Assembly (NCBI GenBank): GCA_000720375.1
Contig: JOAA01000004.1
Coordinates: 62,001-126,000 of the forward strand
Reading direction: 5' to 3'
Source of the DNA: Rhodococcus rhodnii
GTDB lineage: Bacteria > Actinomycetota > Actinomycetes > Mycobacteriales > Pseudonocardiaceae
DNA: 64,000 nucleotides
The position numbers and the translations under genes were made by a program. Shown piece by piece: positions 35,489 through 43,611 of this stretch; within the stretch, counting starts at the first letter, position 1; the number at the start of each line of letters is the position of its first letter. A model generated the notes under the pieces. That model saw only the letters and a list, made by a program, of their open reading frames with translations. It was not told where the DNA came from and searched no databases.

Positions 35489-36334
35489 TCAGGCGGTGAA
35501 GTCGGCCTTGTGGTCGGTCGCCCACTCGGCGAACGTACGCGCCGGCCGCCCAAGAACCTCCTGCACAACAGTCGTCAGATCCGCAGCCCTGGCAGTCGCG
35601 TTCTCGTACAGCTTCACCATTCCATCGAGAATCTTCCCGTCGGCAAACCCACCGAACTGCTGAGCCCACAGAGCCTTCGCCTCCGCCACACTCAAATCCA
35701 CAACCTCGATCTCACGACCAACGGCCGCACCGATCAGCGAGACCTGCCCACGCTGCGAAATCGACTCCGGCCCGGTGAGTTCATAGGCCGCACCGACGTG
35801 CCCATCTTCCAACAAGGCTTTCACCGCGACCGCCGCGATGTCGGCCTCGTGGATCGGGTTCACGTTGGCGTCGGCGAACGGCAGCCGCACCAAGCCTTCC
35901 TGCTTGATCGACTCCGCCCAGAACAACGTGTTGGTCGCGAAACCTCCCGGCCGCAGGAAAGTCCAGTCGATGCCGGATCGTTCCACCGCCGCCTCGACCG
36001 CGAGATGCACGGTTCGGACCGGCGAGTCGCCGTAGCTCTCGTGCGCCGCGGCTTGTGACGACAGCAGCACGATGCGCTTGACGCCCTTGGCTTTCGCGAG
36101 TTCGGCGAATCCCTGAGCGCCCGCCGGATTGGGGAACAGGAACACCTTCTCGACGCCTTCGAGTGCCGAGTCGAACGACTCGGGCTTCTCCAGATCCGCG
36201 GCACGGACGTCGACAGGCAAGCCGGCGGACTGCGGGTTACGCGAAGTCGCGCGCACGGATGCGCCTGCGTCAACGAGCTGTGTGATGACGCAACGGCCGA
36301 CGTTGCCGGTCGCTCCGGTTACCAAGATGGTCAT
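35489..36334 (-). CDS. NmrA-like NAD(P)-binding SDR protein
   Basis: A 281-aa atypical short-chain dehydrogenase. It starts MTILVTGATGNVGRCVITQL, has RATSRNPQ after strand 2 (phosphate-binding Arg, NADP preference), IVLLSSQAA and DWTFLRPGGFATN, typical of NmrA/azoreductase-like QOR2 proteins. ATG 36332-36334 is taken as the start because the nucleotide loop begins there. It is divergent from a TetR gene, with 63 bp between starts, so the TetR protein is its likely repressor. On the minus strand TTGACG followed after 17 nt by GAAACT may be its promoter. The substrate is probably a quinone or other small electrophile. Confidence 0.85.
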   Translation of the reverse strand: MTILVTGATGNVGRCVITQLVDAGASVRATSRNPQSAGLPVDVRAADLEKPESFDSALEGVEKVFLFPNPAGAQGFAELAKAKGVKRIVLLSSQAAAHESYGDSPVRTVHLAVEAAVERSGIDWTFLRPGGFATNTLFWAESIKQEGLVRLPFADANVNPIHEADIAAVAVKALLEDGHVGAAYELTGPESISQRGQVSLIGAAVGREIEVVDLSVAEAKALWAQQFGGFADGKILDGMVKLYENATARAADLTTVVQEVLGRPARTFAEWATDHKADFTA

Positions 36335-36397
36335 AACGCTAGTTTCAACCATCTGTTAAACTGCGTCAACCAAATAGCTGACTGATACCATCCGATC

Positions 36398-37015
36398 ATG
36401 CGCGAACCAGCCAAACCAAGGCGCTCACCTGCACCGGAGGAGCGTCAGGCGGACGCCGACCGGACCAGACGGGTCCTGCTCGCGGCCGCATACGATGAGT
36501 TCGCCGAGAAGGGTTACGCGGGCGCGCGCGTGCACGAGATCGCGGCACGGGCCAACGTGAACAAGCAGTTGATCAACTACTACTTCGGCGGCAAGGAAGG
36601 CCTGTACCGGACCTTGCAGAGCCAGTGGTTGAAGCACGAGGCGACATTCCACGACCCCGGCCGGCCCGCCGCGGACGTCGCGACGTCGTACCTGCACGAC
36701 GGGCTGGACGACCCGAGAGGCACCAGGCTCATGGTGTGGCGTGGCCTGAGCTACGCGGCCGGACAGCAAACCCCGGACGAGGAGCCCGAGCAGGACCTCA
36801 GTGGGATCACCGAACGCCAGCAGTCCGGCGAGATCGACCCGGACATCGATCCGGCGTGCCTCCTGCTCGCCATGATCGCGATGACGTCCGCGCCGACCGT
36901 CATGCCCGACCTGGTGAAGAAGACCTTCGGTGTCGAGGCCACGGACCCGGTGTTCCGCGAGCGCTACACGGCTTTCGTCCGTGACATGGTCGCCAGGATG
37001 GGGCCGCGTTCGTAA
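36398..37015 (+). CDS. TetR-family transcriptional regulator
   Basis: A 205-aa repressor with an N-terminal TetR helix-turn-helix (RRVLLAAAYDEFAEKGYAGARVHEIAARANVNKQLINYYFGGKEGLYR) and a helical ligand-binding C-terminal domain. It is divergent from the NmrA-like SDR gene, the standard arrangement for a TetR repressor and its target. The stop TAATG overlaps the LysR start by one base, so the TetR-LysR-BlaB genes may be read together. Ligand unknown. Confidence 0.9.
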   Translation: MREPAKPRRSPAPEERQADADRTRRVLLAAAYDEFAEKGYAGARVHEIAARANVNKQLINYYFGGKEGLYRTLQSQWLKHEATFHDPGRPAADVATSYLHDGLDDPRGTRLMVWRGLSYAAGQQTPDEEPEQDLSGITERQQSGEIDPDIDPACLLLAMIAMTSAPTVMPDLVKKTFGVEATDPVFRERYTAFVRDMVARMGPRS

Positions 37016-37827
37016 TGGATCTGTTGCGGCACTTGGGTTTCTTCGTCGCCGTCGCGGAGGAGGGTCATTTCGGCCGCGCCGCCGAACGGCTCGGGATGAC
37101 CCAGCCGCCGGTTTCCCAAGGCGTACAACGGTTGGAGCGCCGGCTCGGCGTTCAGTTGTTCACTCGCGGATCTCGCGGAATCGGGCTCACGCCGGCAGGC
37201 GCCGAACTCCTGCCTCAGGCGTACGCGCTGCTCGGCGGCGCCGAACGGTTTGTCGCTGAGGCCGGGCGGCTTCGCGATCGGGCCGTCCGGCTCGGTGTGA
37301 TCCCGCAGTTGAGTTCTTGGCACGTCGCCGCGTTGGCTTCCAGCACAACCGTCACAGTCACGACAGCGTCCACTGTGGAACTCGTGGACGCGGTCACATC
37401 CGGCGCACTCGACTGCGCTGTCGTGCACCATCCCGCGTTGGTGAACTCCCTCGAATGCGACTCGGTGATCAAGGTCCCGAGCTGGTTTCTTGTCCCGTCA
37501 GGGCATCAAGTTTCCGCCGTCACGGACTTGCGTGGCCTGCCCTTCGCCGCGCCACCACGCAGTCACGGCACGGCCGCGTTCGACTTGTTCGCCGACCGGC
37601 TGCGAGCAGCAGGCCTCGATCCGACCTTCGTTCCAGCCGCCGGCGAACGGGAGATTGTGGCTGCGGTCGCCGCCGGACGCGCGTTCGGAATGACGTGCGA
37701 CCCGCATCTGCAAGCTCCTGGCGTCGACCGAGTCGCTCTTGACGACGAGTTCTCCCTGCGCGTCCGGCTCGTCTGGCGAGCGCTCAAGCCGGATGTCCGC
37801 GACGCGATCTCGGCAGCGCTCGCATGA
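37015..37827 (+). CDS. LysR-family regulator, AmpR/BlaA-like
   Basis: A 270-aa LysR-type regulator: N-terminal winged helix with FFVAVAEEGHFGRAAERLGMTQPPVSQGVQRLERRLG and a C-terminal two-lobed effector domain. It lies directly upstream of a BlaB-like penicillin-recognising protein and a class A beta-lactamase. In Streptomyces cacaoi a LysR protein (BlaA) and BlaB together control the beta-lactamase BlaL, so this is the probable role here; it is inference from gene order and motifs. It overlaps the next gene by ATGA. The region before the beta-lactamase gene (38715-38782) should contain its T-N11-A site. Confidence 0.9.
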   Translation: MDLLRHLGFFVAVAEEGHFGRAAERLGMTQPPVSQGVQRLERRLGVQLFTRGSRGIGLTPAGAELLPQAYALLGGAERFVAEAGRLRDRAVRLGVIPQLSSWHVAALASSTTVTVTTASTVELVDAVTSGALDCAVVHHPALVNSLECDSVIKVPSWFLVPSGHQVSAVTDLRGLPFAAPPRSHGTAAFDLFADRLRAAGLDPTFVPAAGEREIVAAVAAGRAFGMTCDPHLQAPGVDRVALDDEFSLRVRLVWRALKPDVRDAISAALA

Positions 37828-38714
37828 TCGCGCAACGGATCCGGGCAGTCTTCCAAGACGCGGGCACGGCGGGCTGGCTGCACGCGATGCCGCTCGGCCC
37901 GGCAAGCCGCGAAGTCGATGTCAACGCGGACGAACCCGTTGTCATGGCGTCGGTTTACAAGCTGCCCTTGCTGGTTGCCCTCTGCCGTCAGTTCGACGCG
38001 GGCCGGATCGATCCACTGTCGACCATCCGGATCAACCCGGCGTCGTGTTCGCCCGGCCCGACCGGGATCGCGACCTTCCTCGACCCGATCACGATGTCCT
38101 GGCGCGATCTCGCGGCGTCGATGATGACCGTTTCGGACAACGCCGCCGCGGACTTGATCCTCGGCGAAGTCGGCCTGGACACCGTCGGGAAAACCTTGGC
38201 GGACTTGGAACTCACCGGTACCAAGATCGTCGGCGGCGCGGCGGACGTCGAGGCCACGCTGATGCGCGAGACCGGCACATCGACGACCGCGGAAGCGTTT
38301 GCCCTGATCAGCGACAACGACCAGGTCCGGACGGTCAGCGCTTACGACCCCGCGTACACAAGCGCCACAACGCCCCGGGACATGACCCGGTTGCTGTCGC
38401 TGATCTGGTCGGATTCCGTGGCTTCGGCCGAACAGTGCGCGTTCATCCGGCAATTGATGGGCAAGCAGGTGTGGCTGCATCGAATTCGCTCCGGCTTTCC
38501 GTTCGGCGATGTCCGGGTGTCCGGCAAGACCGGCACGATCGGCGCGGTCCGTAACGAGGTCGCCGTCGTGGAGTACGCGCACGAAACCCCGATCGCAGTC
38601 GCGATCTTCACGTTCGCCGCCCGTTCCGACCTCGCGCTGCCCGCCGTCGACGCGGCCATCGGAGAAGCCGCCCGGATCGCCGTCACCGACCTCCGCTCCG
38701 GCCGGACGCGATAG
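37824..38714 (+). CDS. Penicillin-recognising serine hydrolase without signal peptide (BlaB-like regulator candidate)
   Basis: A 296-aa protein of the class A beta-lactamase fold. It keeps the acylation motifs: Ser43-V-Y-Lys46, Ser104-Asp-Asn106 and Lys235-Thr-Gly. The deacylation Glu-x2-Leu-Asn motif is not found in the omega-loop region, so it should be acylated by beta-lactams but hydrolyse them poorly. No signal peptide or lipobox is present, unlike the next gene. It is translationally coupled to the LysR gene. These traits match BlaB of Streptomyces cacaoi, a beta-lactam-system regulatory protein. Alternatively it is a plain cytoplasmic esterase. Confidence 0.82.
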   Translation: MIAQRIRAVFQDAGTAGWLHAMPLGPASREVDVNADEPVVMASVYKLPLLVALCRQFDAGRIDPLSTIRINPASCSPGPTGIATFLDPITMSWRDLAASMMTVSDNAAADLILGEVGLDTVGKTLADLELTGTKIVGGAADVEATLMRETGTSTTAEAFALISDNDQVRTVSAYDPAYTSATTPRDMTRLLSLIWSDSVASAEQCAFIRQLMGKQVWLHRIRSGFPFGDVRVSGKTGTIGAVRNEVAVVEYAHETPIAVAIFTFAARSDLALPAVDAAIGEAARIAVTDLRSGRTR

Positions 38715-38782
38715 CGATCCGCTATCAGCAGCGCCACCAATTCGTATTGGCGCTATGACCGGAACGGTGATTCGGTAGGAAC

Positions 38783-39673
38783 ATGAAGATCAACCGCCGA
38801 ACCTTGCTCGCCGCCCTTGCCACCGCGCCGCTCGCCGGCTGCGCCACTCAAAACCCACCCGCGGCATCGCAAACGACGGCAACAACGCCTTCTCGTACCC
38901 CGGACTTCAAGGCGCTCGAAGCCAGGTTCGACGCTCGCCTCGGTGTGTACGCAGTGGACGTGACGACCGGGAAATCCGTGGCACACAGGGAAAACGAGCG
39001 ATTCGCGATCTGCTCGGTCTTCAAGGCCTACGCAGCGGGCGCGTTGCTCAAGGCCCACCCGCTGAGCTCGGGCTTCTTCACGCAGACGATCCGTTTCACC
39101 CAAGCCGAAGTGGTCGCGAATTCACCAGTCACCGGCGCACGCGTGGCCACAGGCATGACAGTCGCGGAACTCTGCGAGGCCGCGATCACCAAAAGCGACA
39201 ACACCGCAGGCAACCAGATGCTCAAACTTCTAGGCGGCCCAACGAAACTGACGGACTTCGCCCGGTCGATCGGCGACCCGGTGACCCGTCTCGACCGCTG
39301 GGAAACGGAACTGAACGTCGTCCCGCGCGGTACGGAACAGGACACCACGACGCCTTCGGCGATCGCCAACGCCTATCGCGGCCTGGTCGTCGGCGACATC
39401 CTCGCCGAGCCGGAACGCAAGCAGCTGAAGGACTGGCTGATCGCGAACACCACCGGAGACGCCCGAATCCGTGCGGGCCTGCCCAAAGGCTGGGTCACCG
39501 GTGACAAGACCGGCACGGGCAGCTTCGCCGCGGCCAACGACGTCGCCGTCACGTGGCCGTCGCCGGAAAAGCCGATCGTGATCGCGATCCTGACCGACAA
39601 GGCGGACGAGAACGCCAAGTACGACAACGCATTGATCGCGGAGGCCACCAAGGCCGCAGTAGGCGGACTGTAG
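38783..39673 (+). CDS. bla: Class A beta-lactamase (lipoprotein or Tat/Sec exported)
   Basis: Hydrolyses beta-lactams by a serine acyl-enzyme. The 296-aa protein has Ser78-V-F-Lys81, Ser138-Asp-Asn140, the deacylating Glu174 in RWETELN, and Lys242-Thr-Gly. The N-terminus [20 protein letters not shown] has a twin Arg and a lipobox LAGC, so it is probably anchored to the outer leaflet. A hairpin-like AGCGCCA...TGGCGCT lies in the 68-bp upstream gap together with a T-rich/A-rich word that could bind the LysR protein. A full complement of motifs indicates an active enzyme. It converges on a small secreted-repeat gene. Confidence 0.95.
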   Translation: MKINRRTLLAALATAPLAGCATQNPPAASQTTATTPSRTPDFKALEARFDARLGVYAVDVTTGKSVAHRENERFAICSVFKAYAAGALLKAHPLSSGFFTQTIRFTQAEVVANSPVTGARVATGMTVAELCEAAITKSDNTAGNQMLKLLGGPTKLTDFARSIGDPVTRLDRWETELNVVPRGTEQDTTTPSAIANAYRGLVVGDILAEPERKQLKDWLIANTTGDARIRAGLPKGWVTGDKTGTGSFAAANDVAVTWPSPEKPIVIAILTDKADENAKYDNALIAEATKAAVGGL

Positions 39674-39694
39674 ACCTTGGTGGCCGCTCAGGGA

Positions 39695-39925
39695 TTACGG
39701 CTTCTCGCAGAGGATGTGCTCGCGGTCCGGCCCTTCACACACACCCGTGATCCGGACACTGTCCGACGTGATCCGCACGCTGTCGGACGTGATCCGCACG
39801 CTGCCCGGATCAGACGTGATCCGCACGCTGTCCGCTGCCGCGGTGGCCGGAACCAACGCGACCAAAGTGGTGACAAAACCCGCGACGAGAACCCCAGCCC
39901 CGACGCGTCCAATAGTGATCTTCAT
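39695..39925 (-). CDS. Small secreted protein made of SVRITSD repeats
   Basis: A 76-aa protein with a clear signal peptide (MKITIGRVGAGVLVAGFVTT, cleavage after ATAAA near residue 32). The mature part of about 44 residues consists of four SVRIT-type units, three of them joined by SD or SDPG, and a tail GVCEGPDREHILCEKP with two Cys. The DNA repeat is a 21-nt unit, GTGATCCGCACGCTGTCGGA on the plus strand, with one 27-nt variant. ATG 39923-39925 fits the signal sequence; a longer frame does not. It sits between the beta-lactamase and the van regulators, suggesting an envelope role. The alternating residue pattern suggests a beta-strand or beta-solenoid turn. Family not recognised. Confidence 0.7.
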   Translation of the reverse strand: MKITIGRVGAGVLVAGFVTTLVALVPATAAADSVRITSDPGSVRITSDSVRITSDSVRITGVCEGPDREHILCEKP

Positions 39926-40078
39926 ACGAAACAGCGTGCTCACTGCCGGTTTCACCTCGGCTTCAACCAGGCAGCGCCCGTTCAGTCCCAGTTGAAATCG
40001 GCAGCTCGCCGGCCCGGACCGGCCAGACGTGTTCAACTCCAACGAAAACCGGTCCCGATGGATACGCCACACCCGCTC

Positions 40079-40117
40079 GGTGTTGCCAGCACGTATGGGG
40101 TTTTCGATATGCCGACG
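40079..40117 (+). repeat. 39-bp direct repeat, left copy (vanR promoter)
   Basis: A 39-nt block beginning GGTGTTGCCAGCACGTATG and ending TATGCCGACG is repeated at 44667-44705 with a single mismatch in the same orientation. The left copy ends 28 nt before the vanR start codon, so it should contain the vanR promoter or VanR box. The two copies flank vanR, vanS, vanX, vanA and vanH exactly. Confidence 0.85.
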
Positions 40118-40145
40118 ACATGCGCCTGCTCGTAGCATCGAGAGC

Positions 40146-40826
40146 ATGCGTGTGTTGATCGTCGAGGATGAGCTCTACATGGCAGAGGCCATCCGCGATG
40201 GCCTACGCCTCGAAGCGATCGCCGCCGACATCGCCGGTGACGGCGGCACCGCTCTGGGGCTGCTGAGCGTCAACGCCTACGACATCGTCGTTCTCGACCG
40301 CGACATTCCCGGACCGAACGGTGACGAGATCGCCAAGCGCATCGTCGCCTCCGGGAGTGGCACGCCGATCCTGATGCTCACCGCTGCCGACCGCCTTGAC
40401 GACAAGGTCTCCGGGTTCGAACTCGGCGCAGACGACTACCTCACCAAGCCGTTCGCACTCCAAGAGCTCGTGCTCAGGCTCAGAGCACTCGACCGCAGGC
40501 GCGCGCACAACAGGCCGCCCGTGCGGGAGATCGCAGGTCTGCGGCTGGATCCGTTTCGCCGGGAGGTCTACCGCGACGGCCGCTACGTCGCGCTGACCCG
40601 CAAGCAGTTCGCCGTGCTCGAAGTCCTCGTCGCTGCCGAAGGTGGTGTGATCAGCGCCGAAGAGCTCTTGGAGCGGGCGTGGGACGAGAACGCGGATCCG
40701 TTCACCAACGCTGTCCGCATCACGGTCTCGGCACTGCGCAAACGGCTCGGCGAACCCTCGATCATCACCACGGTCCCCGGCGCGGGGTACCGCATCGATA
40801 CCCAGCCAGACACCGGACGTGACTGA
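40146..40826 (+). CDS. vanR: VanR-type response regulator
   Basis: Cytosolic OmpR-family regulator of glycopeptide resistance, 226 aa. Receiver: VEDE near residue 7, phospho-acceptor Asp51 in VVLDRDIPGPNGD, and Lys in YLTKPFALQEL. The DNA-binding winged helix covers about 130-222 (LTRKQFAVLEVLVAAEGGVISAEELLERAWDE, VPGAGYRID). ATG 40146 is the family start MRVLIVEDE; the longer open frame upstream covers the promoter. vanS starts 8 nt before its stop. A near-copy of its promoter and first codons lies beyond vanH. It should activate vanHAX and its own operon when glycopeptides are sensed. Confidence 0.94.
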   Translation: MRVLIVEDELYMAEAIRDGLRLEAIAADIAGDGGTALGLLSVNAYDIVVLDRDIPGPNGDEIAKRIVASGSGTPILMLTAADRLDDKVSGFELGADDYLTKPFALQELVLRLRALDRRRAHNRPPVREIAGLRLDPFRREVYRDGRYVALTRKQFAVLEVLVAAEGGVISAEELLERAWDENADPFTNAVRITVSALRKRLGEPSIITTVPGAGYRIDTQPDTGRD

Positions 40827-41904
40827 GCAGAGGGCGCGTGGGTTGAGTGTTCGCCTCAAACTCACCCTCAGCTACGCCGGGTTCCTCATGGTCGCGGGCG
40901 GGTTGCTCCTCACCGCCGTGTGGGCGTTCATCCTGCGCTATGTCCCCGACACTGAACGCGGACTTCTCGGCGTATCGCCCAACCGCTACCTGCTCGTGCG
41001 TACGTTCTTTCCGGCCGCGGCCATCGTGCTGGCGTTCCTGTTGGTGTTCGGTCTGCTGGGAGGATGGCTTCTCGCCGGCCGGATGCTCGCGCCGCTGACT
41101 CGCATCACGGACGCCACACGCATTGCCGCGACCGGGTCGCTCTCCCATCGGATCCGGTTGGAGGGTCGCAATGACGAGTTTCGTGAACTCGCCGACGGTT
41201 TCGACGCGATGCTCACCCGGCTCGAAGCACACGTCGCCGCGCAGCGGAGATTCGCTGCGAACGCGTCCCACGAACTGCGCACCCCACTGGCGATCTCGCA
41301 GACCCTTCTCGACGTCGCCCGCAACGATCCGCACCGGCACACCGGCGAGCTCGTCGAACGCCTGCACGCCGTCAATGTCCGTGCGATCGAACTCACCGAG
41401 GCATTGCTCCTGCTCAGCCGGGCTGACCAGCGGTCATTCAGCCGGGAGAATGTCGACTTGTCCCTGATCGCGGAAGAAGCGACCGAAACGCTCCTGCCCT
41501 TCGCGGAGAAGCACGGCGTGACCATTCAGACGTCCGGGGACGTGACCCTCACCAACGGCTCATCCGCTCTCTTGCTGCAGATGACCATGAACCTGCTGCA
41601 CAACGCCATCGTCCACAACGTCGCCGAATACGGCACTGTGCAGGTCAACACCGCAAGCCGCCGCAAGTCCGTCGTGCTCACGGTGGAAAACACCGGCGAC
41701 AAACTCACTGCGCAGCGGGTGTCGACACTCACCGAGCCGTTCCAATGCGGCACTGAACGCATACGCGGTGATCACGCGGGCGTCGGTCTCGGCCTGGCCA
41801 TCGTCAAAAGCATCACCGAGGCACACGACGGAACCCTCACCCTCATCCCTCGGGCTGGTGGAGGGCTCTGCGTCACGGTGCGGCTGCCCGCCGTGGGCAG
41901 ATGA
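40819..41904 (+). CDS. vanS: VanS-type sensor histidine kinase
   Basis: A 361-aa membrane kinase. Two membrane helices (about 18-40 and 62-86) enclose only about 20 extracytoplasmic residues, the compact sensor seen in actinobacterial VanS proteins that respond to glycopeptides directly. Then come a HAMP linker, the box AANASHELRTPLA with His151, and a HATPase domain with MNLLHNAIVHN, VENTGD and GVGLGLAIVK. GTG 40819 overlaps vanR by 8 nt. It ends 55 bp from the convergent vanX stop. It phosphorylates VanR on glycopeptide exposure and probably removes phosphate otherwise. Confidence 0.92.
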   Translation: MTEQRARGLSVRLKLTLSYAGFLMVAGGLLLTAVWAFILRYVPDTERGLLGVSPNRYLLVRTFFPAAAIVLAFLLVFGLLGGWLLAGRMLAPLTRITDATRIAATGSLSHRIRLEGRNDEFRELADGFDAMLTRLEAHVAAQRRFAANASHELRTPLAISQTLLDVARNDPHRHTGELVERLHAVNVRAIELTEALLLLSRADQRSFSRENVDLSLIAEEATETLLPFAEKHGVTIQTSGDVTLTNGSSALLLQMTMNLLHNAIVHNVAEYGTVQVNTASRRKSVVLTVENTGDKLTAQRVSTLTEPFQCGTERIRGDHAGVGLGLAIVKSITEAHDGTLTLIPRAGGGLCVTVRLPAVGR

Positions 41905-41959
41905 CGATCAGGGCAAGTACCGAGTGCACCCGGCCGAAATCGGCCGGGGCCGCGTCGGC

Positions 41960-42583
41960 TCAATTGTCCGATGTGATCGGAAAATCGAAGTAAGTGTCTG
42001 GGTAAGGCTCGTCTTTCAGGGTGTAATGCCACCACTCGCGATCGTACGAGTTGAAACCGCTGGCCGCCATGATGGACCGCAGGTGTTCCCGGTTTTGCGC
42101 TTCGACCTGCGTGATTCCTGGTGCCCCATGATGTGAGATCGAATCCATCACGTCATGGTCACCGCCCATGGCAGCGAGTTCGTCGGTGGCCAAGTGGAAA
42201 ATCGTCAAGTCGACGGTACTGCCCCGGCTGTGGCCGGACTTGGCCGCGACATATCCTTGTTCGAACATCTCGGCTCGTTGAATGTTCGGATAGTGCCGCA
42301 GCTTCTTCCGGCCGTCCTCCGGTTGTTGTGACCAGCGCAGAAAGCAGTCCGAGGCGCGTTGCGGGCGGTAGCCGTCCCACAGCAGCAGGCCGAAGCCAAG
42401 GGCCGCGGCCTCTTCCACCGCTTTCTTCAGGGCGGCACACAAAGCTCTCGTGCCGACGATGCGATTCGCCACATATCCGTCCACCGGCCGACCGGTGAAG
42501 TTATCCCATGTGGCGTACTTGGAATCCCAGCGTATTCCGGAGACGATCTCGTCCACAAAGACAAAATCATCGTGCATCGTCAT
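41960..42583 (-). CDS. vanX: D-Ala-D-Ala dipeptidase VanX
   Basis: A zinc dipeptidase that destroys residual D-Ala-D-Ala so that only D-Ala-D-Lac enters peptidoglycan. The 207-aa protein has the metal ligands His118 and Asp125 in SGHSRGSTVDLT and His186 in EWWH with catalytic Glu183; Arg73 in WDGYRPQ is the transition-state residue. ATG 42581-42583 overlaps the vanA stop (ATGA); a second ATG two codons on is possible. Length and motifs match actinobacterial VanX closely. It is the last gene of vanHAX, and its stop faces vanS. Confidence 0.96.
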   Translation of the reverse strand: MTMHDDFVFVDEIVSGIRWDSKYATWDNFTGRPVDGYVANRIVGTRALCAALKKAVEEAAALGFGLLLWDGYRPQRASDCFLRWSQQPEDGRKKLRHYPNIQRAEMFEQGYVAAKSGHSRGSTVDLTIFHLATDELAAMGGDHDVMDSISHHGAPGITQVEAQNREHLRSIMAASGFNSYDREWWHYTLKDEPYPDTYFDFPITSDN

Positions 42584-43611
42584 TTGCCTGCCAACGCCAA
42601 CGACACCATCCGGTCGATAACTTCGCCAAGCGGCAATCCCGCGGCTGCCATCATTCGCGGGTAACGGCTGTAGGAAGTCAGCCCAGGCAACGTGTTGACC
42701 TCGTTGAGCATCACGCTGCCGTCTTCCAGGAGGAAGAGGTCCACCCGCGCGAGTCCCCGGCAACCCAGGGCGCTGTAGATGACCTTCGCCGTCTCCTGAA
42801 CCAGCGTGCGCGACTCGTCCGGAATGTCGGCGGGGCAGATGAAGCTTGAGTTCTCGGATCCGGTCTCCGGCGTTTCCTCCTGGTGGATCCGGAAGAAGCC
42901 ATGCGTGAGCGCGACGCGGTCCACCTCGCCGGCGAACAGCTCCTGACCGTTGCCCAGGATGGAACAGCCGATCTCGCTGCCGACGACGCCTTCCTCGATC
43001 AACACCTTCGAGTCGTACTCCCTGGCGGTCTCCACCGCACTCGCCAGTTCTTCCTTGCTGGTCACCTTGGTGACGCCGTAGGACGACCCCGAACGTGCCG
43101 GCTTCACAAAGACGGGATAGGGGAGCTTGTCGGCATCGACGGTCTCGTTCCCCGAGACAATCCAGAAATTCGGCGTGGCAATTCCCACACTGTTGACGAC
43201 CAGGTAGGTGAGGGATTTGTCCATGCACATGGCAGAACTTTGGATGTCGCAGCCGGCGTAGGGGATGCCGGAGAGCTCGAACAGGCCCTGAATCGCACCG
43301 TCCTCGCCGAGTTTGCCGTGCAGGATGGGCAGCACGACGTCCAGCCGGATCGTCTCGTATTTGCCCTCGTCCAACACCAGCAGGCCGTGCACGTCACGGT
43401 CGGGCGACAACACGACCGGGCGGGCGTTGTTCTCCCAGTCTCCCTCGGGGCTGTCGCACAGCTTCCAGGCACCGCTCTGGGTGATCCCGATCCAGAACGG
43501 CTCGTACTTGTCAGCATCGAGGCTCTTCGCGACCTCACGGACAGACTTGACCGAGACGGGATGCTCTTCGGAAACGCCCCCGAAGATAATTCCGACCTTC
43601 AACTTATCCAT
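42580..43611 (-). CDS. vanA: D-alanine--D-lactate ligase
   Basis: An ATP-grasp ligase making D-Ala-D-Lac, the depsipeptide that lowers vancomycin affinity. The 343-aa protein shows IFGGVSEEHPVSVKS, LPILHGKLGEDGAIQG, KSLTYLVVNSVGIATPNFW, the ATP-binding FVKPARSGSSYGV, and the omega-loop THGFFRIHQE. That loop carries the His found in depsipeptide ligases, in place of the Tyr of D-Ala-D-Ala ligases. The end motif LNEVNTLPGLTSYSRYP binds metal. ATG 43611 overlaps vanH by 8 nt, and the stop overlaps vanX. High confidence in depsipeptide specificity from context plus the omega loop. Confidence 0.95.
   Translation of the reverse strand: MDKLKVGIIFGGVSEEHPVSVKSVREVAKSLDADKYEPFWIGITQSGAWKLCDSPEGDWENNARPVVLSPDRDVHGLLVLDEGKYETIRLDVVLPILHGKLGEDGAIQGLFELSGIPYAGCDIQSSAMCMDKSLTYLVVNSVGIATPNFWIVSGNETVDADKLPYPVFVKPARSGSSYGVTKVTSKEELASAVETAREYDSKVLIEEGVVGSEIGCSILGNGQELFAGEVDRVALTHGFFRIHQEETPETGSENSSFICPADIPDESRTLVQETAKVIYSALGCRGLARVDLFLLEDGSVMLNEVNTLPGLTSYSRYPRMMAAAGLPLGEVIDRMVSLALAGK

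Noticed and set aside
39714..39860. CRISPR-like array from the regular 21-nt repeats
   Set aside because: Repeats are head-to-tail without spacers and encode protein heptads behind a signal peptide.
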